Below, piece by piece: positions 7,654 to 17,650 of a stretch of 64,000 bases of DNA (position 1 is the stretch's first letter; each line of letters starts with the position of its first letter). The notes under the pieces are model-generated. The model ran no database searches and had not been told where the DNA came from. It saw only the letters and a list, made by a program, of their open reading frames with translations. Where the stretch lies: the NCBI GenBank assembly GCA_025370055.1, contig CP073041.1, positions 4,868,272 to 4,932,271 of the forward strand. The letters run 5' to 3'. Source of the stretch: Woronichinia naegeliana WA131. Its GTDB lineage: Bacteria > Cyanobacteriota > Cyanobacteriia > Cyanobacteriales > Microcystaceae. The position numbers and the translations under genes were made by a program.

Positions 7654-9060
7654 ATGGGTTTATTCGATTGGTTGAAGGGTAAGGGTTCCCAGCAGTCTGG
7701 TTTGGAGGCGATCGCCCCTGCCCCGCTTGAGAAAAGTAGTTCTGATGTTGTGAATCTGATCCCCCCTGCCCCCCTTGATAAGAGTAATTCTGAGAATGAT
7801 GATTTTGAGGGGTTTTATCGGCAAGGTTTGGCTGAACTTGAGGCGGGAAATTATGAGCAGGCTTTGATGTTTTTTGAGCGGGCTATTGCGATTAATGAAA
7901 ATCAGGCTGAGGTTTGGACTAAGCGGGCTGTGGCGTTGCAATATCTGAATCGAATTGGGGAAGCGATTGAAGCTAATCAAAGGGCTATTACTTTGATCAA
8001 AGGAAATCAGCTTTTGGCAAATAATAATTTTTTGAGTAATTCAACACAATCTAAAGTAGAATCTTCACCTTCTATTCCTGAGCCTGTTATTAATTTAGGT
8101 GATGCTGAAAAATGGTTTGAACAAGGCTATGCTTTATATGATGAAGGACGTTATAAAGAAGCGATCACCTCCTTTGACCATGCTTTGAAAATTAAACCTG
8201 ATAACCACGAAGCTTGGAATAACCGAGGGGCTGCGTTATTTAATTTAGGCAGATTAAAAGAAGCGATCTCTTCCTATGATAATGCCTTGAAAATCAAACC
8301 TGATGACCACTTAGCTTGGGGCTACCGAGGGAATGCGTTAGATGATTTAGGCAGAAACGAAGAAGCGATCACCTCCTATGATAATGCCTTGAAAATCAAA
8401 CCTGATGACCACTTAGCTTGGGGCTGCCGAGGGAATCCGTTAGTTAATTTAGGGAGAATAGAAGAAGCGATCGCCTCCTTTGATCAAGCTTTGAAAATTA
8501 AACCTGATTGGCACGAAGCTTGGTACAACCGAGGGAATGTGTTATTAAATTTAGGGAGAATAGAAGAAGCGATCACCTCCTTTGACAATGCCTTGAAATT
8601 TAAACCTGATAAGTACGAAGCTTGGGTTAACCGAGGGAGTGCGTTATTAAATTTAGGCAGATTAGAAGAAGCGATCACCTCCTTTGACAATGCCTTGAAA
8701 TTTAAACCTGATAAAGAAGCTTGGAGTAACCGAGGGGTTGCGTTATTTAATTTAGGCAGATTAGAAGAAGCGATCGCCTCCTATGACAATGTTTTAAGTT
8801 TAACCAGAGGAAAATATTGGCAAGCCTGGGTAAATCGGGCTAGTGCAGTTGCTCAATTGGTAAAAAAAAGAACGTTCGTTATCCATTCTTTACCCTTAGA
8901 AATGCGCCACCCCGACCTAGAAAAACCTGATTATCAAGGACAACTTGCTTGTCTGCGCGAAGGCTTGAAATATGTAGAACAAGCCACCGATCCCGAAGGT
9001 TGGGGAATGCTTTATAGAGAAACAGGAATAGCGCATTATTACTCATCCGTGTCAACTTAA
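7654..9060 (+). pseudogene. TPR-CHAT caspase-like protease, 5' half (split by IS)
   Basis: ATG 7654 (MGLFDWLKG) was chosen because GGAG lies 8 nt upstream; ATG 7648 would be too close. The half-gene encodes an N-terminal linker with LIPPAPLDK-type repeat peptides, an isolated TPR (about residues 50-100), then a run of at least seven 34-residue TPRs (units of AWxNRGxALxxLGRxEEAIxS). One TPR lacks a residue (KPDKEAW versus KPDKYEAW), and one unit has P for A (GNPLVNLG). The frame runs into the IS4 element at 9044 and ends at TAA 9058-9060. Removing 9044-10492 and one 9-bp target copy joins this frame exactly to the 3' half, giving a 1143-residue protein. TPRs would sense or bind a partner and control the protease. 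Confidence 0.88.
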
Positions 9061-10492
9061 AGGAATGGGTTCCCAAATTTGTTGATTGAGAGCGGCCTTT
9101 TCTCGATGTCGCTTTCTCTCAGCTTTGACCAAACCAAATAACTTAGCACGTTCAGCCAGATAGGTTACTGTATCAGGCTTTTCTCCTCTAGCAATAGCCT
9201 TCGCTACATAGTATAGACTCCGAAACACCATCTCTACTGAGATTTTTTCTTTCGGTTGATTTAGAGCAATCGCCACTTCCCCTACCAATTGATTTAAGAC
9301 CGTATAGAAAATCAAAGTGCAAATAATCTGGATTTGGACACCATTCTTATTACCTACCCATAAATAGGCTAGTCCTAAAAGTCTTTTCGTTAATAAAAAG
9401 GCTTCTTCGATTGTCCATCGTCTTCGATATAAATCACAGACCTCTTCGGCGGACAGTTGTTCGGGAGACAACACATTTGTTAAATACTGATACCAGATTG
9501 TTCCCCATAATACTGAGACTAATCTCACCGGATGCTTGCAAGGATTAGAACGGTAATTTCCCATAATGATAATCTCATCTCTGTAATGACTACCTTGAGA
9601 CAATACTTGTTTGGTTTTGTAAGATGTACCCGCTCTAAATCTGGTTAGAAAAAACTTTTTAGCTTCTGTTAACAAATCAAACCACACAAAGCTAAAAAAT
9701 CCCATATCTACGAGAATTAAACCATTTTCTGGTAATTTAGCTGCCAATTCTTCACACCATATTTTATCATTTGATTTATCATTTTCTGTGTACCATAAAG
9801 TAACGGGTCTTTGGGTAAAGGCTTCCACTACCATCATTATTTTACCCCCCAATTTACTCTTTTCTTCTTTACTTATTTTCATATTTTTCCTTATCTGCTC
9901 TAGCGTTTAGCCATCTGCTATCCACACTGCACTAAACTTTTCTCTTATTTTTTCCCATTTTTCTCCTACTTGGAGCTTCTTCCCTTTTTCGGCTGCTTTT
10001 TCTAACACTCCTTTTAGTAATATTGCAAATATTTCGGCTGGCACATTCATCATTCTTTTTGATACTGCCTGTTTGCTTACTTTTAATGATGCTACCCATA
10101 GCAATCCCTCTTCCTCTAACAGTCTTACCGCTTCACTTATACCCGCTATTTGACGATACACTATACTTAACACTAATGCCACCATTACTGGTAAATTTAG
10201 CACCCTATCTCTCATCATTTTCTCATGAGTTCCCTGTAAATATTTTAATGGTGTAAACATTGTGGGTTCTAGTAATTCAAACAACTCTTTTGTTATTTCA
10301 GGGATTTCTACCCCTGGCTGATTTGTCTTACGACGTAAGTCTGGGTTTCCTTTTCTCCGAGGATGTTGTCTTGCCATTTGTTTTTTGCTCACTTTTTTAT
10401 ATACTAACCTTTTTTTCAGCCTACTCTTACTTCCGCCTGCTTTTAGGCTAATCTTTTGTGAGTAGGCATTTTGGCTTAAGTTGACACCAATG
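9044..10492 (-). mobile_element. IS4-family insertion sequence, 1449 bp, inside the CHAT gene
   Basis: The ends form an imperfect inverted repeat: CATCCGTGTCAACTTAA at 9044 and, on the opposite strand at 10492, CATTGGTGTCAACTTAA (15 of 17 match). It is flanked by a perfect 9-bp direct repeat ATTATTACT at 9035-9043 and 10493-10501, the target duplication typical of several IS4-family groups. The only gene inside is the transposase on the minus strand. The intact target duplication and near-perfect ends suggest a recent insertion. Confidence 0.93.
9052..10377 (-). pseudogene. IS4-family transposase with an in-frame stop
   Basis: Starts at ATG 10377 (MARQHPRRKGNPDLRRK) inside the element; the longer reading upstream runs over the inverted repeat and is not genuine. 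The frame holds 441 codons but carries TAA at 9907-9909, exactly where the conserved DGS(T)LE motif would have serine (reads IADG-stop-TLEQIRK). TCA to TAA is a one-base change. The remaining DDE features are intact: ILVDMGFF with the second aspartate and the perfect YREK signature in YRRRWTIEEAFLLTKR. Inference: this copy cannot transpose itself unless the stop is suppressed or a related enzyme acts in trans. Confidence 0.9.
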
Positions 10493-10501
10493 ATTATTAC
10501 T

Positions 10502-12543
10502 ACGCACGCCGCCAAAAAAATCCCGCCCATTTTTGGCAAGAAGCGGTTCCTTGCTACGAAACAGCCCTAGAAGCCCTCACGGAAGACCAATTTCCGACGG
10601 CTCACCTCAAAACCCTACAGGACTTAATTCGCGTCCTCACCGCCCTCAAAGATACCGAAACCGCCCAAACCCTGTTACGCAAAGGAACTGACCTACTAGA
10701 GCGACTTTTAAGCCAGAAAACAGGAGCCGCTCAAGACCAGTTTGAACGTCAATTTAGACCTGCTTTTAATGAATTAACCGTCGTGTTGGTGGTGCAGACG
10801 GGGGATTGGCCCACCGCCCTAGAAATTGCCGAACAGGATAAAAATGCCTTGTTGCGTCAGGGACTATTGAGCAATCAACCCGCCCTGAGTCCCGACTATG
10901 GCCAAATGCAAACCTTTTTGCAACTGCAACCCCATACCGCCATTTTGTACTGGCATCTTAGCGCGAATGCCCTGACAACCTTTCTGCTCACGGGCGATCA
11001 ACTTGAAGCGATTACCTCTGATTTTCCCCAATTAATCGCACTCGAAAACTGGATCAAGAGTTGGAAAAAAGACTATCCCACCGACAAAAAAGAAACCAGC
11101 GAAAATTCTACTAAATTCCCTCAAAATTCTCCAAAAAGCGGTTTGATCCCCCCTAACCCCCCTTCAAAAGGGGGGAACCGAGCAGAAGTTCAAGATGTGA
11201 GTATTGTGTTCTCTGGAAAAACGGTAATTATTCAAAACAAAAGGGAATCAGAGGCGAGCAACTCAGTTATTAACAACTCCCCACAAACAAGTACACCCCC
11301 CTTATCAAGGGAAGCAGACGTTAACAACTCCATTATTGACAACTCCCCACAAACCAGTACCCCCCCTTTTTTAAGGGAAGCAGACGGTAACAACTCAGTT
11401 ATTAACGACTCCCCACAAACAAGTACACCCCCCTTTTTAAGGGGGGCAGGGGGGATCAACCCTCAAAACGAAGCAGGCGAGATCAACTCAGTTATTAACG
11501 ACTCCCCACAAACAAGTACACCCCCCTTTTTAAGGGGGGCAGGGGGGATCAACCCTCAAAACGAAGCAGAGGGAAACTCCTGGCGCGATCGCCTTTACCA
11601 AAGCCTCAAAAGCCTAAAAAATCTCCTCTCCATCCCTGAAATTGAAACAAAACTAGCCCAATTTCCCCAAATTAATCGCCTAATTCTCATTCCACACCGC
11701 GATCTGCACCTCTTCCCCCTCGATAGCCTCTTTACTAATCAATACACCGTCTCCTATTTGCCCAGTATTCAAGTCGGTATTAACCTCTTGGCCCACCCGA
11801 CTAACCCCGAAAACCGACTCCTGAGCATCGAAAACCCCGATAGTATCCAAACCAATGACGATGGAACCGTAACCAAATTTCCGCCCCTGACCGCCGCCGA
11901 AGCCGAATCAGAACTGATTTGTCGCCTGTATCCCCAGACGACCCGCCGCCATAAAAGTCAAACCACCCTCTCGCAAGTTACCGCCCAACTAAACCAACCC
12001 CATAGCGTCCTCCACTTTACAGGTCACGGTTACTATAACTTTAAACAACCTCTGCAATCTGCCCTCGCCCTGAGCCAAGCCGATCGCCTGACCCTCAACG
12101 AGATTATTAAACTCGATTTGAGTCCCTACGATTTGGTTTGCCTCTGTGCCTGTGAAACCGCGATCGCAGGCAATCAAACCATTACCACTGAGTATATCGG
12201 TATTGTTAGTGCCTTTCTCTATGCAGGCGTTGCCAAGGTTGTTAGTACCCTCTGGACAGTAGAATCGGTTGCCAGTGCCGTTCTGATGGTGGAATTTCAT
12301 CACCGCCGTTTAACAGGCAAACCTGAAAGTCAGGCCCTCAGCGAAGCCAAACATTGGCTCAGAACTGCCTCCGTTGCCGAACTAAGTCATTGGTATCAAC
12401 AACAGATGGATGCACTACCCGACGACCATAGCCTGCGACCCTGGCTCTGCGATCGCCTGGATGAACTTGCTACAATGAAATCAGACTCTATTCCCTACGA
12501 AAGCCCCTATTTTTGGGCAGCTTTTACCCTGACTGGACTATGA
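10502..12543 (+). pseudogene. TPR-CHAT caspase-like protease, 3' half with catalytic domain
   Basis: Continues the interrupted gene in frame from 10504 (ARRQKNPAHFWQEAVPCYE). It holds the end of the helical repeats, a low-complexity linker of QTSTPPFLRGAGG-type repeats, and a C-terminal CHAT domain. The CHAT catalytic dyad is present: His in LHFTGHGYY (codon 12025-12027) and Cys in CLCACETA (codon 12151-12153), residues 972 and 1014 of the repaired protein. YIGIVSAFLYAGVAKVVSTLW and a C-terminal YFWAAFTLTG are typical. An internal GTG at 10783 could start a CHAT-only product, but no Shine-Dalgarno is evident. CHAT proteases cleave partner proteins in cell-suicide or immune modules (family knowledge). 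The stop overlaps the next ATG (ATGA). Confidence 0.88.
11140..11570 (+). repeat. In-frame palindromic repeats in the CHAT linker
   Basis: Five elements of one family are read through in frame. Each has a C-run/G-run palindrome such as CCCCCCTTTTTAAGGGGGG, coding TPPFLRGAGG-like or NPPSKGGN-like peptides, and four are preceded by NNSPQTS or NDSPQTS. The last two copies (about 11400-11470 and 11490-11560) are almost identical over about 90 bp. A relative sits at the protein N-terminus (7690-7800) and in an unrelated gene near 54920. The palindromes could form hairpins in mRNA, yet translation passes through. Confidence 0.82.
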
Positions 12544-12794
12544 AAGACCACGAAGCCGTTACCCTCAAAGCCTTTTTAGTGGCACTCACCACCCAATCCG
12601 AACCCCTTACGCCCGATCTGCAAAATCAATTGCATCTTTTAAGCGAAAACTTATTAGCAAATCTGGTTAAATTAGATGCGATCGCTCGTCAATCTTCGGA
12701 CTTATCGGCAATTTATAAATCAGCCCGTCAATATTTCGATGCCCCTAGCGAACGCAATAAAGGCAGACTTAATTTAGTCAATGATCCCCCCTGA
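12540..12794 (+). CDS. Small protein coupled to the CHAT protease gene
   Basis: 84 residues from ATG 12540, which overlaps the CHAT stop as ATGA; the longer reading from 12513 lies inside the CHAT gene. Sequence MKDHEAVTLKAFLVALTTQS...DLQNQLHLLSENLLANLVKL...DLSAIYKSARQYFDAPSERNKG is helical with no signal or membrane segment. I do not recognise a named family. Tight coupling suggests a regulator, adaptor or inhibitor of the protease (inference from order only). With the upstream gene split by an IS, coupling would depend on initiation within the 3' half. Confidence 0.65.
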   Translation: MKDHEAVTLKAFLVALTTQSEPLTPDLQNQLHLLSENLLANLVKLDAIARQSSDLSAIYKSARQYFDAPSERNKGRLNLVNDPP

Positions 12795-12972
12795 ATCTTC
12801 CAATACAGATAATCTTTTGATTGATAATATTACCAAATATAGTCAGTCAACTAACTTAGAAAAGATTTTAGAGAAATTAAGGCAACTTGACGCGGAAAAA
12901 GCCCTTCAAATGGCTAAGGAGGGAATCGTGGCAGAAAACCCTGTTCAATTTTTTAAAGATCAATTTTCCTAA
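12781..12972 (+). CDS. Hypothetical 63-residue protein
   Basis: Starts at ATG 12781, overlapping the end of the preceding gene by 14 bp. It reads MIPPESSNTDNLLIDNI followed by an amphipathic helix LEKILEKLRQLDAEKALQMA and ends FFKDQFS. No family is recognised. Its MIPP start lies on a CCCCCCTGA run like those of the palindromic repeats, so the N-terminus may derive from one. It could be a genuine small gene of the CHAT cassette or the 3' remnant of a larger gene. Confidence 0.4.
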   Translation: MIPPESSNTDNLLIDNITKYSQSTNLEKILEKLRQLDAEKALQMAKEGIVAENPVQFFKDQFS

Positions 12973-12989
12973 TTATCCAATTAATTTTA

Positions 12990-13120
12990 TGATAAAAACC
13001 GTAGGGGTTTGGTTCCCAAATCCAAATAATATGAATATTAAAAACCGTAGGGGTTTGGTTTCCAAATCCAGACAATAAATCATTAATTTGACCTTTTGGG
13101 CGCACGCAATGCGCCCCTAC
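12990..13120. repeat. Dispersed repeats: GTAGGGGTTTGG and GCGCACGCAATGCGC types
   Basis: Two direct copies of AAAACCGTAGGGGTTTGG followed by TTYCCAAATCC occur near 12995 and 13042. A third element, TTTGGGCGCACGCAATGCGCC followed by CCTAC (13097-13120), matches GGACGCACGCAATGCGCCCC at 19362. Both types are short, semi-palindromic and non-coding. Relatives of the first, with CCAAACCCCTAC arms, occur near 37940-38015 and 53510-53575. Confidence 0.75.
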
Positions 13121-13132
13121 CAGATGTTTTAA

Positions 13133-14674
13133 ATGACAAATAATTTGCTGATTTATCCCACTATTGATCTGTTTGTTTATCAACTAGCAGAAGGTCTTGG
13201 CCAAAGCGATTTAGAAATCGACGAAAATTCTCGTAACTTTTGGAAGGAAATTTATAGCGACAAGCTGAATGATCTTCAATTAAAAGAATTTCAACAAAGA
13301 GAAGCTAAAACTTCAGACTATATTCCGCTCTTCAAAACAGACGTAGAAAAATTATTCCTTGAACCCCAGGATGGCTTTTATAATCCTGTTAAAATTGGCG
13401 ATACCTACGCTCTACAAATCAACTGCTCTAGCGATAAAAGTGAAGATTGTGAACCACTTGATCCCCGTGAAATCAATAGCTTTCAAGCCATTAAAAAGAC
13501 TATTGAGCAAAAATATAAAACTACCGATATAAGTGAGATCAAGTTTGGACAAAGTTGGTTTGTTTGGGCAAAACTAACATCTCCTGAACAAAAGCCCGAA
13601 ATAGTGGCCAAAAATATCTATGAACAATTGCAGTTATTTGATGATTTAAGTTGGGAAGATACCTTAAAAACCGATCTTAATTTAAGTGATCAAAATGCTT
13701 TTGGTGCAACTTTTTTTGAATGTTGGCAATTGCCCAGCGATCGCGGCGATCAAAACCGTCATCTCTTAATTGCCCTATTTCCCCCTAATGAAAATAACCA
13801 ATTTTATCAAACTATTAACAAAAATTATCCCCAACTAACAAAATTATTTTTGTATCGTAATAAAATCATTTGGGCTTACCAAAGAAGTCGTCATTATAAA
13901 GCTAATTTAAAAGAAGCGGCCAAAGAAGTCCAAAAAAGAGTTAAAGACTTACCCAATAAAATTGACGACTCCGTTAATCCTCAAATAGATGCCGATCTAG
14001 GCTTATTACAACGAGAATTAGCCCATACCTTAAATTTAATGTCAAGTTATGCCGAAACCCTCAGTTATTTAGAAGAACAAAAAAATACCATTGAAGCCAA
14101 TTTTAAAAACTATCAACGTCTCGTTACCGAGCTCAACGTACCCTGTTTACAAGCCTTTACTCCCATTGTCAGCGAAAAATATTTACCCCAAATTAGCTCC
14201 GATCTAACCAGTCTCAGTTCAGGCTTAAGATTATTAGAAAATTCTGTCCGCACCATCGAAGGCATTATCAATATTGAACAGGCCAAAGGCGATCGCGCTC
14301 TCAATGAAACAATTTTTAAAGCCAGTCAGAAACAAGCAGAAGATGCCCTTAAACTAAATGAAACGATGAGAAAAGATAGTCAACAACAGGCAGAAGATGC
14401 GCTTAAACTGAATCAAACAATTTTTAAAGCCAGTCAGAAACAAGCAGAAGATGCGCTTAAACTGAATCAAACCTTTATTGCAGCAACGGCGGGTTTAGCC
14501 ACCAGTCAAGTTGTTTCTACCCTCGTAATTGCTTACTATCCTGCTAAAGATAAAGACGGAAACTCTGTCAGCAATCCAATTTTTTATCTGGGATCAATTT
14601 TTATCCTTAGTTTGGTTTGTGGCTCGTTAGTTTTTGGGTTAGTGCGAAAAATGCTTGCCAGCAAAGCAAGTTGA
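13133..14674 (+). CDS. Coiled-coil membrane protein of the CHAT cassette (function unknown)
   Basis: 513 residues from ATG 13133. The N-terminal 270 residues form a soluble domain I cannot assign (KFGQSWFVWAKL, then FGATFFECWQLP and HLLIALFPP). Residues about 270-450 are helical and coiled-coil-like (LLQRELAHTLNLMSSYAETL, then ending in three direct repeats of KASQKQAEDALKLN). The C-terminus has two hydrophobic segments (ATAGLATSQVVSTLVIAYY and IFYLGSIFILSLVCGSLVFG) and a short basic tail, so it should be anchored in the membrane with the bulk in the cytoplasm. It lies downstream of the protease and its coupled small gene on the same strand, so it may be a substrate or effector of the CHAT protease (inference). 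Confidence 0.72.
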   Translation: MTNNLLIYPTIDLFVYQLAEGLGQSDLEIDENSRNFWKEIYSDKLNDLQLKEFQQREAKTSDYIPLFKTDVEKLFLEPQDGFYNPVKIGDTYALQINCSSDKSEDCEPLDPREINSFQAIKKTIEQKYKTTDISEIKFGQSWFVWAKLTSPEQKPEIVAKNIYEQLQLFDDLSWEDTLKTDLNLSDQNAFGATFFECWQLPSDRGDQNRHLLIALFPPNENNQFYQTINKNYPQLTKLFLYRNKIIWAYQRSRHYKANLKEAAKEVQKRVKDLPNKIDDSVNPQIDADLGLLQRELAHTLNLMSSYAETLSYLEEQKNTIEANFKNYQRLVTELNVPCLQAFTPIVSEKYLPQISSDLTSLSSGLRLLENSVRTIEGIINIEQAKGDRALNETIFKASQKQAEDALKLNETMRKDSQQQAEDALKLNQTIFKASQKQAEDALKLNQTFIAATAGLATSQVVSTLVIAYYPAKDKDGNSVSNPIFYLGSIFILSLVCGSLVFGLVRKMLASKAS

Positions 14675-14676
14675 AT

Positions 14677-15660
14677 TTAGCCTAATCCTAATTCTCGTTT
14701 GAGAATATTAATCGATTTTTCGCCAATATAATTTTCGCTACAAATTACCTCTGGCATCCGAATTAAGTCTTCTCGTTGCGCCGCGATCGCCTGAAGAACT
14801 AGGGGATGACTGGCCGGATCGGTGATAATCGTTCTGGCAGTCCGCACTAATGCCCGTAATTTTTTAACATCATTAACCAAAGAAGATTTAACCAAAAGTT
14901 CATCACCCCGCAAACTGTGAATCAAGATCTCGGCAATGCTTAAAATCCCTGGACTTAAGCTGACAATTCCCAGACAAGAATCCTTGGGTAATTGTTTAAT
15001 CATCACCAATTCCTTGCTGTAGTCATAAATATCAACACTCATCACCCGCACTTCGTAGGGAGCGGCGATCGCTTCTGCTTCGGCAATAAAATAACGACTA
15101 GTGACCACCGTGCCAGATTTTGTTTCCGCCAGGGTTTCGGCTAAGTCCTCCATTGGTACTAATTGGACGGGAATCACCAAAGCCTGTTCTAATTCCTTAA
15201 GGATTAATTCTCCGGCCCCAAGATCCCGTAGGGGAACTGTGACCAACACCTGAGCAGTACAACGTAAACGCCAATCAATGGTGGCTAAAAAGAGTTCTTT
15301 GACCTGGGATAAATTTAATCCTTGGCAGAGTAAATCATCCACACTTTTTTGAATTAATTGGCTGGCTTGGGGATACTGCTGAAAAATGGGAGAGTCTAAA
15401 TAAATCCCTTCTTCGCTTCGTTCTGTTTTCACATAAATCCCTGATCCGGCGATCGACTCCACTAAGCCCGATTCTTCTAGTTGTTGATAAACCTTGCTAA
15501 CGGTATTGCGGTGTAGCCCTGTGATCATCGCTAATTGTCGGGTACTCGGTAGGCGATGGCCTGGTGAATATTGACGGGAGGCGATCGCAAAGCGAATCTG
15601 GTCAAAAAGCTGTTTAGAAGCAGGAATCTCACTATCACTGTGGATTTGGAATTGCAGCAT
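14677..15660 (-). CDS. plmA: GntR-family transcriptional regulator, PlmA-like
   Basis: 327 residues. The N-terminal winged helix is clear: SKQLFDQIRFAIASRQYSPG, then HRLPSTRQLAMITGLHRNTV and KVYQQLEESGLVESIAGSG. The remaining 230 residues are the PlmA-type effector domain found in nearly all cyanobacteria, not an aminotransferase domain as in MocR proteins. PlmA-type regulators have been linked to plasmid maintenance and to photosystem or redox acclimation (family knowledge). ATG 15660. It is divergent from tpiA across 215 bp and convergent with the membrane-protein gene, with 2 bp between their stops. Confidence 0.8.
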   Translation of the reverse strand: MLQFQIHSDSEIPASKQLFDQIRFAIASRQYSPGHRLPSTRQLAMITGLHRNTVSKVYQQLEESGLVESIAGSGIYVKTERSEEGIYLDSPIFQQYPQASQLIQKSVDDLLCQGLNLSQVKELFLATIDWRLRCTAQVLVTVPLRDLGAGELILKELEQALVIPVQLVPMEDLAETLAETKSGTVVTSRYFIAEAEAIAAPYEVRVMSVDIYDYSKELVMIKQLPKDSCLGIVSLSPGILSIAEILIHSLRGDELLVKSSLVNDVKKLRALVRTARTIITDPASHPLVLQAIAAQREDLIRMPEVICSENYIGEKSINILKRELGLG

Positions 15661-15875
15661 AGAAATTCAGGAAACAACAATAAAGGCAAGTTGCACAGTT
15701 TTAGACTGGGAAAGTCTGGGGGAAGTTCAAAGGCAGGATCAATTGCCCTAAAAGTACTAGCAAGATGGGGCAGAGAATTACTGCGGATTGTTAAATCTGC
15801 TTCCTCTGAAGCCCCGAAAGCCTTACACTGGAGTCTGGCCATTTTTACGTTTTCAAAGAACTTTTAGAAGAAACC

Positions 15876-16601
15876 GTGCGGAAAATTATCATTGCTGGGA
15901 ACTGGAAAATGCACAAGACTCAGGCGGAGTCCCAGGCGTTTTTGCAAGTGTTTAAGCCTCTATTGGAGGAAACTGAGGAAGGAAGAGATGTGGTTCTCTG
16001 TGTACCCTTTACGGATCTGGCATCCCTATCTCAAAGTTTACATGGCGGTCGGATTAAGCTAGGAGCCCAGAATCTACACTGGGAAGTACAAGGAGCCTAT
16101 ACGGGGGAGATCTCTGGCCCGATGTTAACGGAAATTGGTGTTCAGTTTGTTGTCATTGGTCACAGTGAACGTCGGCAATATTTTGGTGAAACTGATGAAA
16201 CGGCCAATTTACGAGTATTAGCGGCCCAAAAACATGGGTTAATGCCAATTCTCTGTGTTGGAGAGACCAAGGCTCAACGGGATGCGGGTGAGACAGAAAA
16301 TGTCATTATTAATCAGATCAAACGGGGTTTGGTCGGGGTTGATCAGCAAAAATTAGTGATTGCCTACGAACCGATTTGGGCGATCGGCACAGGAGATACC
16401 TGCGAAACGAAGGAGGCCAATCGGGTGATTGGGGTAATTCGAGAACAATTAAGTTATGCAGACGTACCCATTCAGTACGGTGGATCGGTGAAGCCAGATA
16501 ATATTGATGAAATTATGGCCCAACCAGAAATTGACGGGGTTCTAGTTGGTGGAGCAAGTCTTGATGCCCCAGGCTTTGCTCGTATTGTCAATTATCAATG
16601 A
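15876..16601 (+). CDS. tpiA: triosephosphate isomerase
   Basis: 241 residues from GTG 15876 ([13 protein letters not shown]). Interconverts DHAP and glyceraldehyde-3-phosphate in glycolysis and the Calvin cycle. Catalytic residues are visible: Lys in NWKMHK, His in VIGHSERR and Glu in [11 protein letters not shown]; the phosphate-binding YGGSVKPDN and [10 protein letters not shown] end the barrel. It is complete and normal in length. The stop overlaps the start of the AI-2E transporter gene (ATGA), so the two are co-transcribed. The 215-bp region upstream holds the promoter and no other gene. Confidence 0.96.
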   Translation: MRKIIIAGNWKMHKTQAESQAFLQVFKPLLEETEEGRDVVLCVPFTDLASLSQSLHGGRIKLGAQNLHWEVQGAYTGEISGPMLTEIGVQFVVIGHSERRQYFGETDETANLRVLAAQKHGLMPILCVGETKAQRDAGETENVIINQIKRGLVGVDQQKLVIAYEPIWAIGTGDTCETKEANRVIGVIREQLSYADVPIQYGGSVKPDNIDEIMAQPEIDGVLVGGASLDAPGFARIVNYQ

Positions 16602-17620
16602 AGTTGAGTCAATGGCTGGGATTAGCAATTGTTGTCATTGTCGCGGTACTGCTGTGGCAAGTTCGGCAACTGTTGCTCCTCTTGTTTTTAGCTATCATTT
16701 TTACCATTGCTCTGAATCGCTTAGTGCAGTTTTTAGAGCGTAAATTTGATTTACAACGCCAATGGGCTAGTTTTTTAGCTATTTTAGCCACAGTGCTAGT
16801 GGTACTGCTCTTTTTTCGGTTGGTTGTACCGCCTTTTCTGGAGCAGTTTCAATCTTTGGTGGCTTTAGCTCCCCAGGCTTGGGTTAAGATTCGGGATTTG
16901 GCGATCGCGTTACAGCAAAAGGAATTGGAGTGGGGGCTGCCGTCAGTTTTCCGTAATGATAACCCCTTTCAACCCTTGCAATCGTTGGGGCCACAAATTT
17001 TTAAAAATTTCTTTGCTTTTTTTTCTAATTCGGCGATCGCTGCCCTACAGATCCTATTTGTTGTCACCTTAGCAGTGATGATGTTAAGGAATCCCCAGTC
17101 CTATCGTCGGGCCATGCTCAAATTATTTCCGGCCTTTTATCGTCGTCGAGCCGATCAGATTTTCACCCTGTCGGAAACCGCCCTGGGGAATTGGTTAACG
17201 GGCATTATGATTAGCTCTTTTTTTATTGCCGCCATGAGTGGTTTAGGGCTTTGGGCCTTGCAAATTAAACTGGTCTTAGTCCATGCTTTAATGGCGGGTA
17301 TTTTAAATTTTATTCCCAATATTGGCCCGGCTGCCAGTGTGGTTTTTCCGATCATGATTGCTTTACTAGACGACCCTTGGAAAATTGGCGCAGTTTTAAT
17401 TTTATACTTTATTATTCAAAATATTGAGAGCTATTGGTTAACGCCCATTGTGATGGCAAAACAGGTTTCTTTACTGCCTGCTGTCACCTTAATGGCTCAA
17501 CTTTTTTTTGCCAGTTTATTTGGTGTTCTTGGTTTATTATTGGCTTTACCGTTAACGGTGATTGTGAAAACCTGGGTGGAAGAAGCATTATTTAAGGATA
17601 TTTTAGATCAATGGACTTGA
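16598..17620 (+). CDS. AI-2E family transporter (UPF0118) membrane protein
   Basis: 340 residues. Two N-terminal membrane segments ([20 protein letters not shown], then [15 protein letters not shown]) are followed by a soluble stretch of about 100 residues and at least five more hydrophobic segments. [20 protein letters not shown] and [17 protein letters not shown] are the conserved C-terminal signatures of this family. Members export small molecules or act as Na+/H+ antiporters; the substrate cannot be told here. ATG overlaps the tpiA stop by 4 nt. The frame is complete. Confidence 0.88.
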   Translation: MKLSQWLGLAIVVIVAVLLWQVRQLLLLLFLAIIFTIALNRLVQFLERKFDLQRQWASFLAILATVLVVLLFFRLVVPPFLEQFQSLVALAPQAWVKIRDLAIALQQKELEWGLPSVFRNDNPFQPLQSLGPQIFKNFFAFFSNSAIAALQILFVVTLAVMMLRNPQSYRRAMLKLFPAFYRRRADQIFTLSETALGNWLTGIMISSFFIAAMSGLGLWALQIKLVLVHALMAGILNFIPNIGPAASVVFPIMIALLDDPWKIGAVLILYFIIQNIESYWLTPIVMAKQVSLLPAVTLMAQLFFASLFGVLGLLLALPLTVIVKTWVEEALFKDILDQWT

Positions 17621-17650
17621 GGAATTGCCCGTCCTACTGTCCTATTTTTT

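Noticed and set aside
10023-10451. Plus-strand hydrophobic frames within the IS4 element
   Set aside because: Antisense of the transposase N-terminal half.
15571-15867. 98-codon plus-strand frame upstream of tpiA
   Set aside because: Half of it is antisense to the plmA-like gene start; the rest is the intergenic promoter region.
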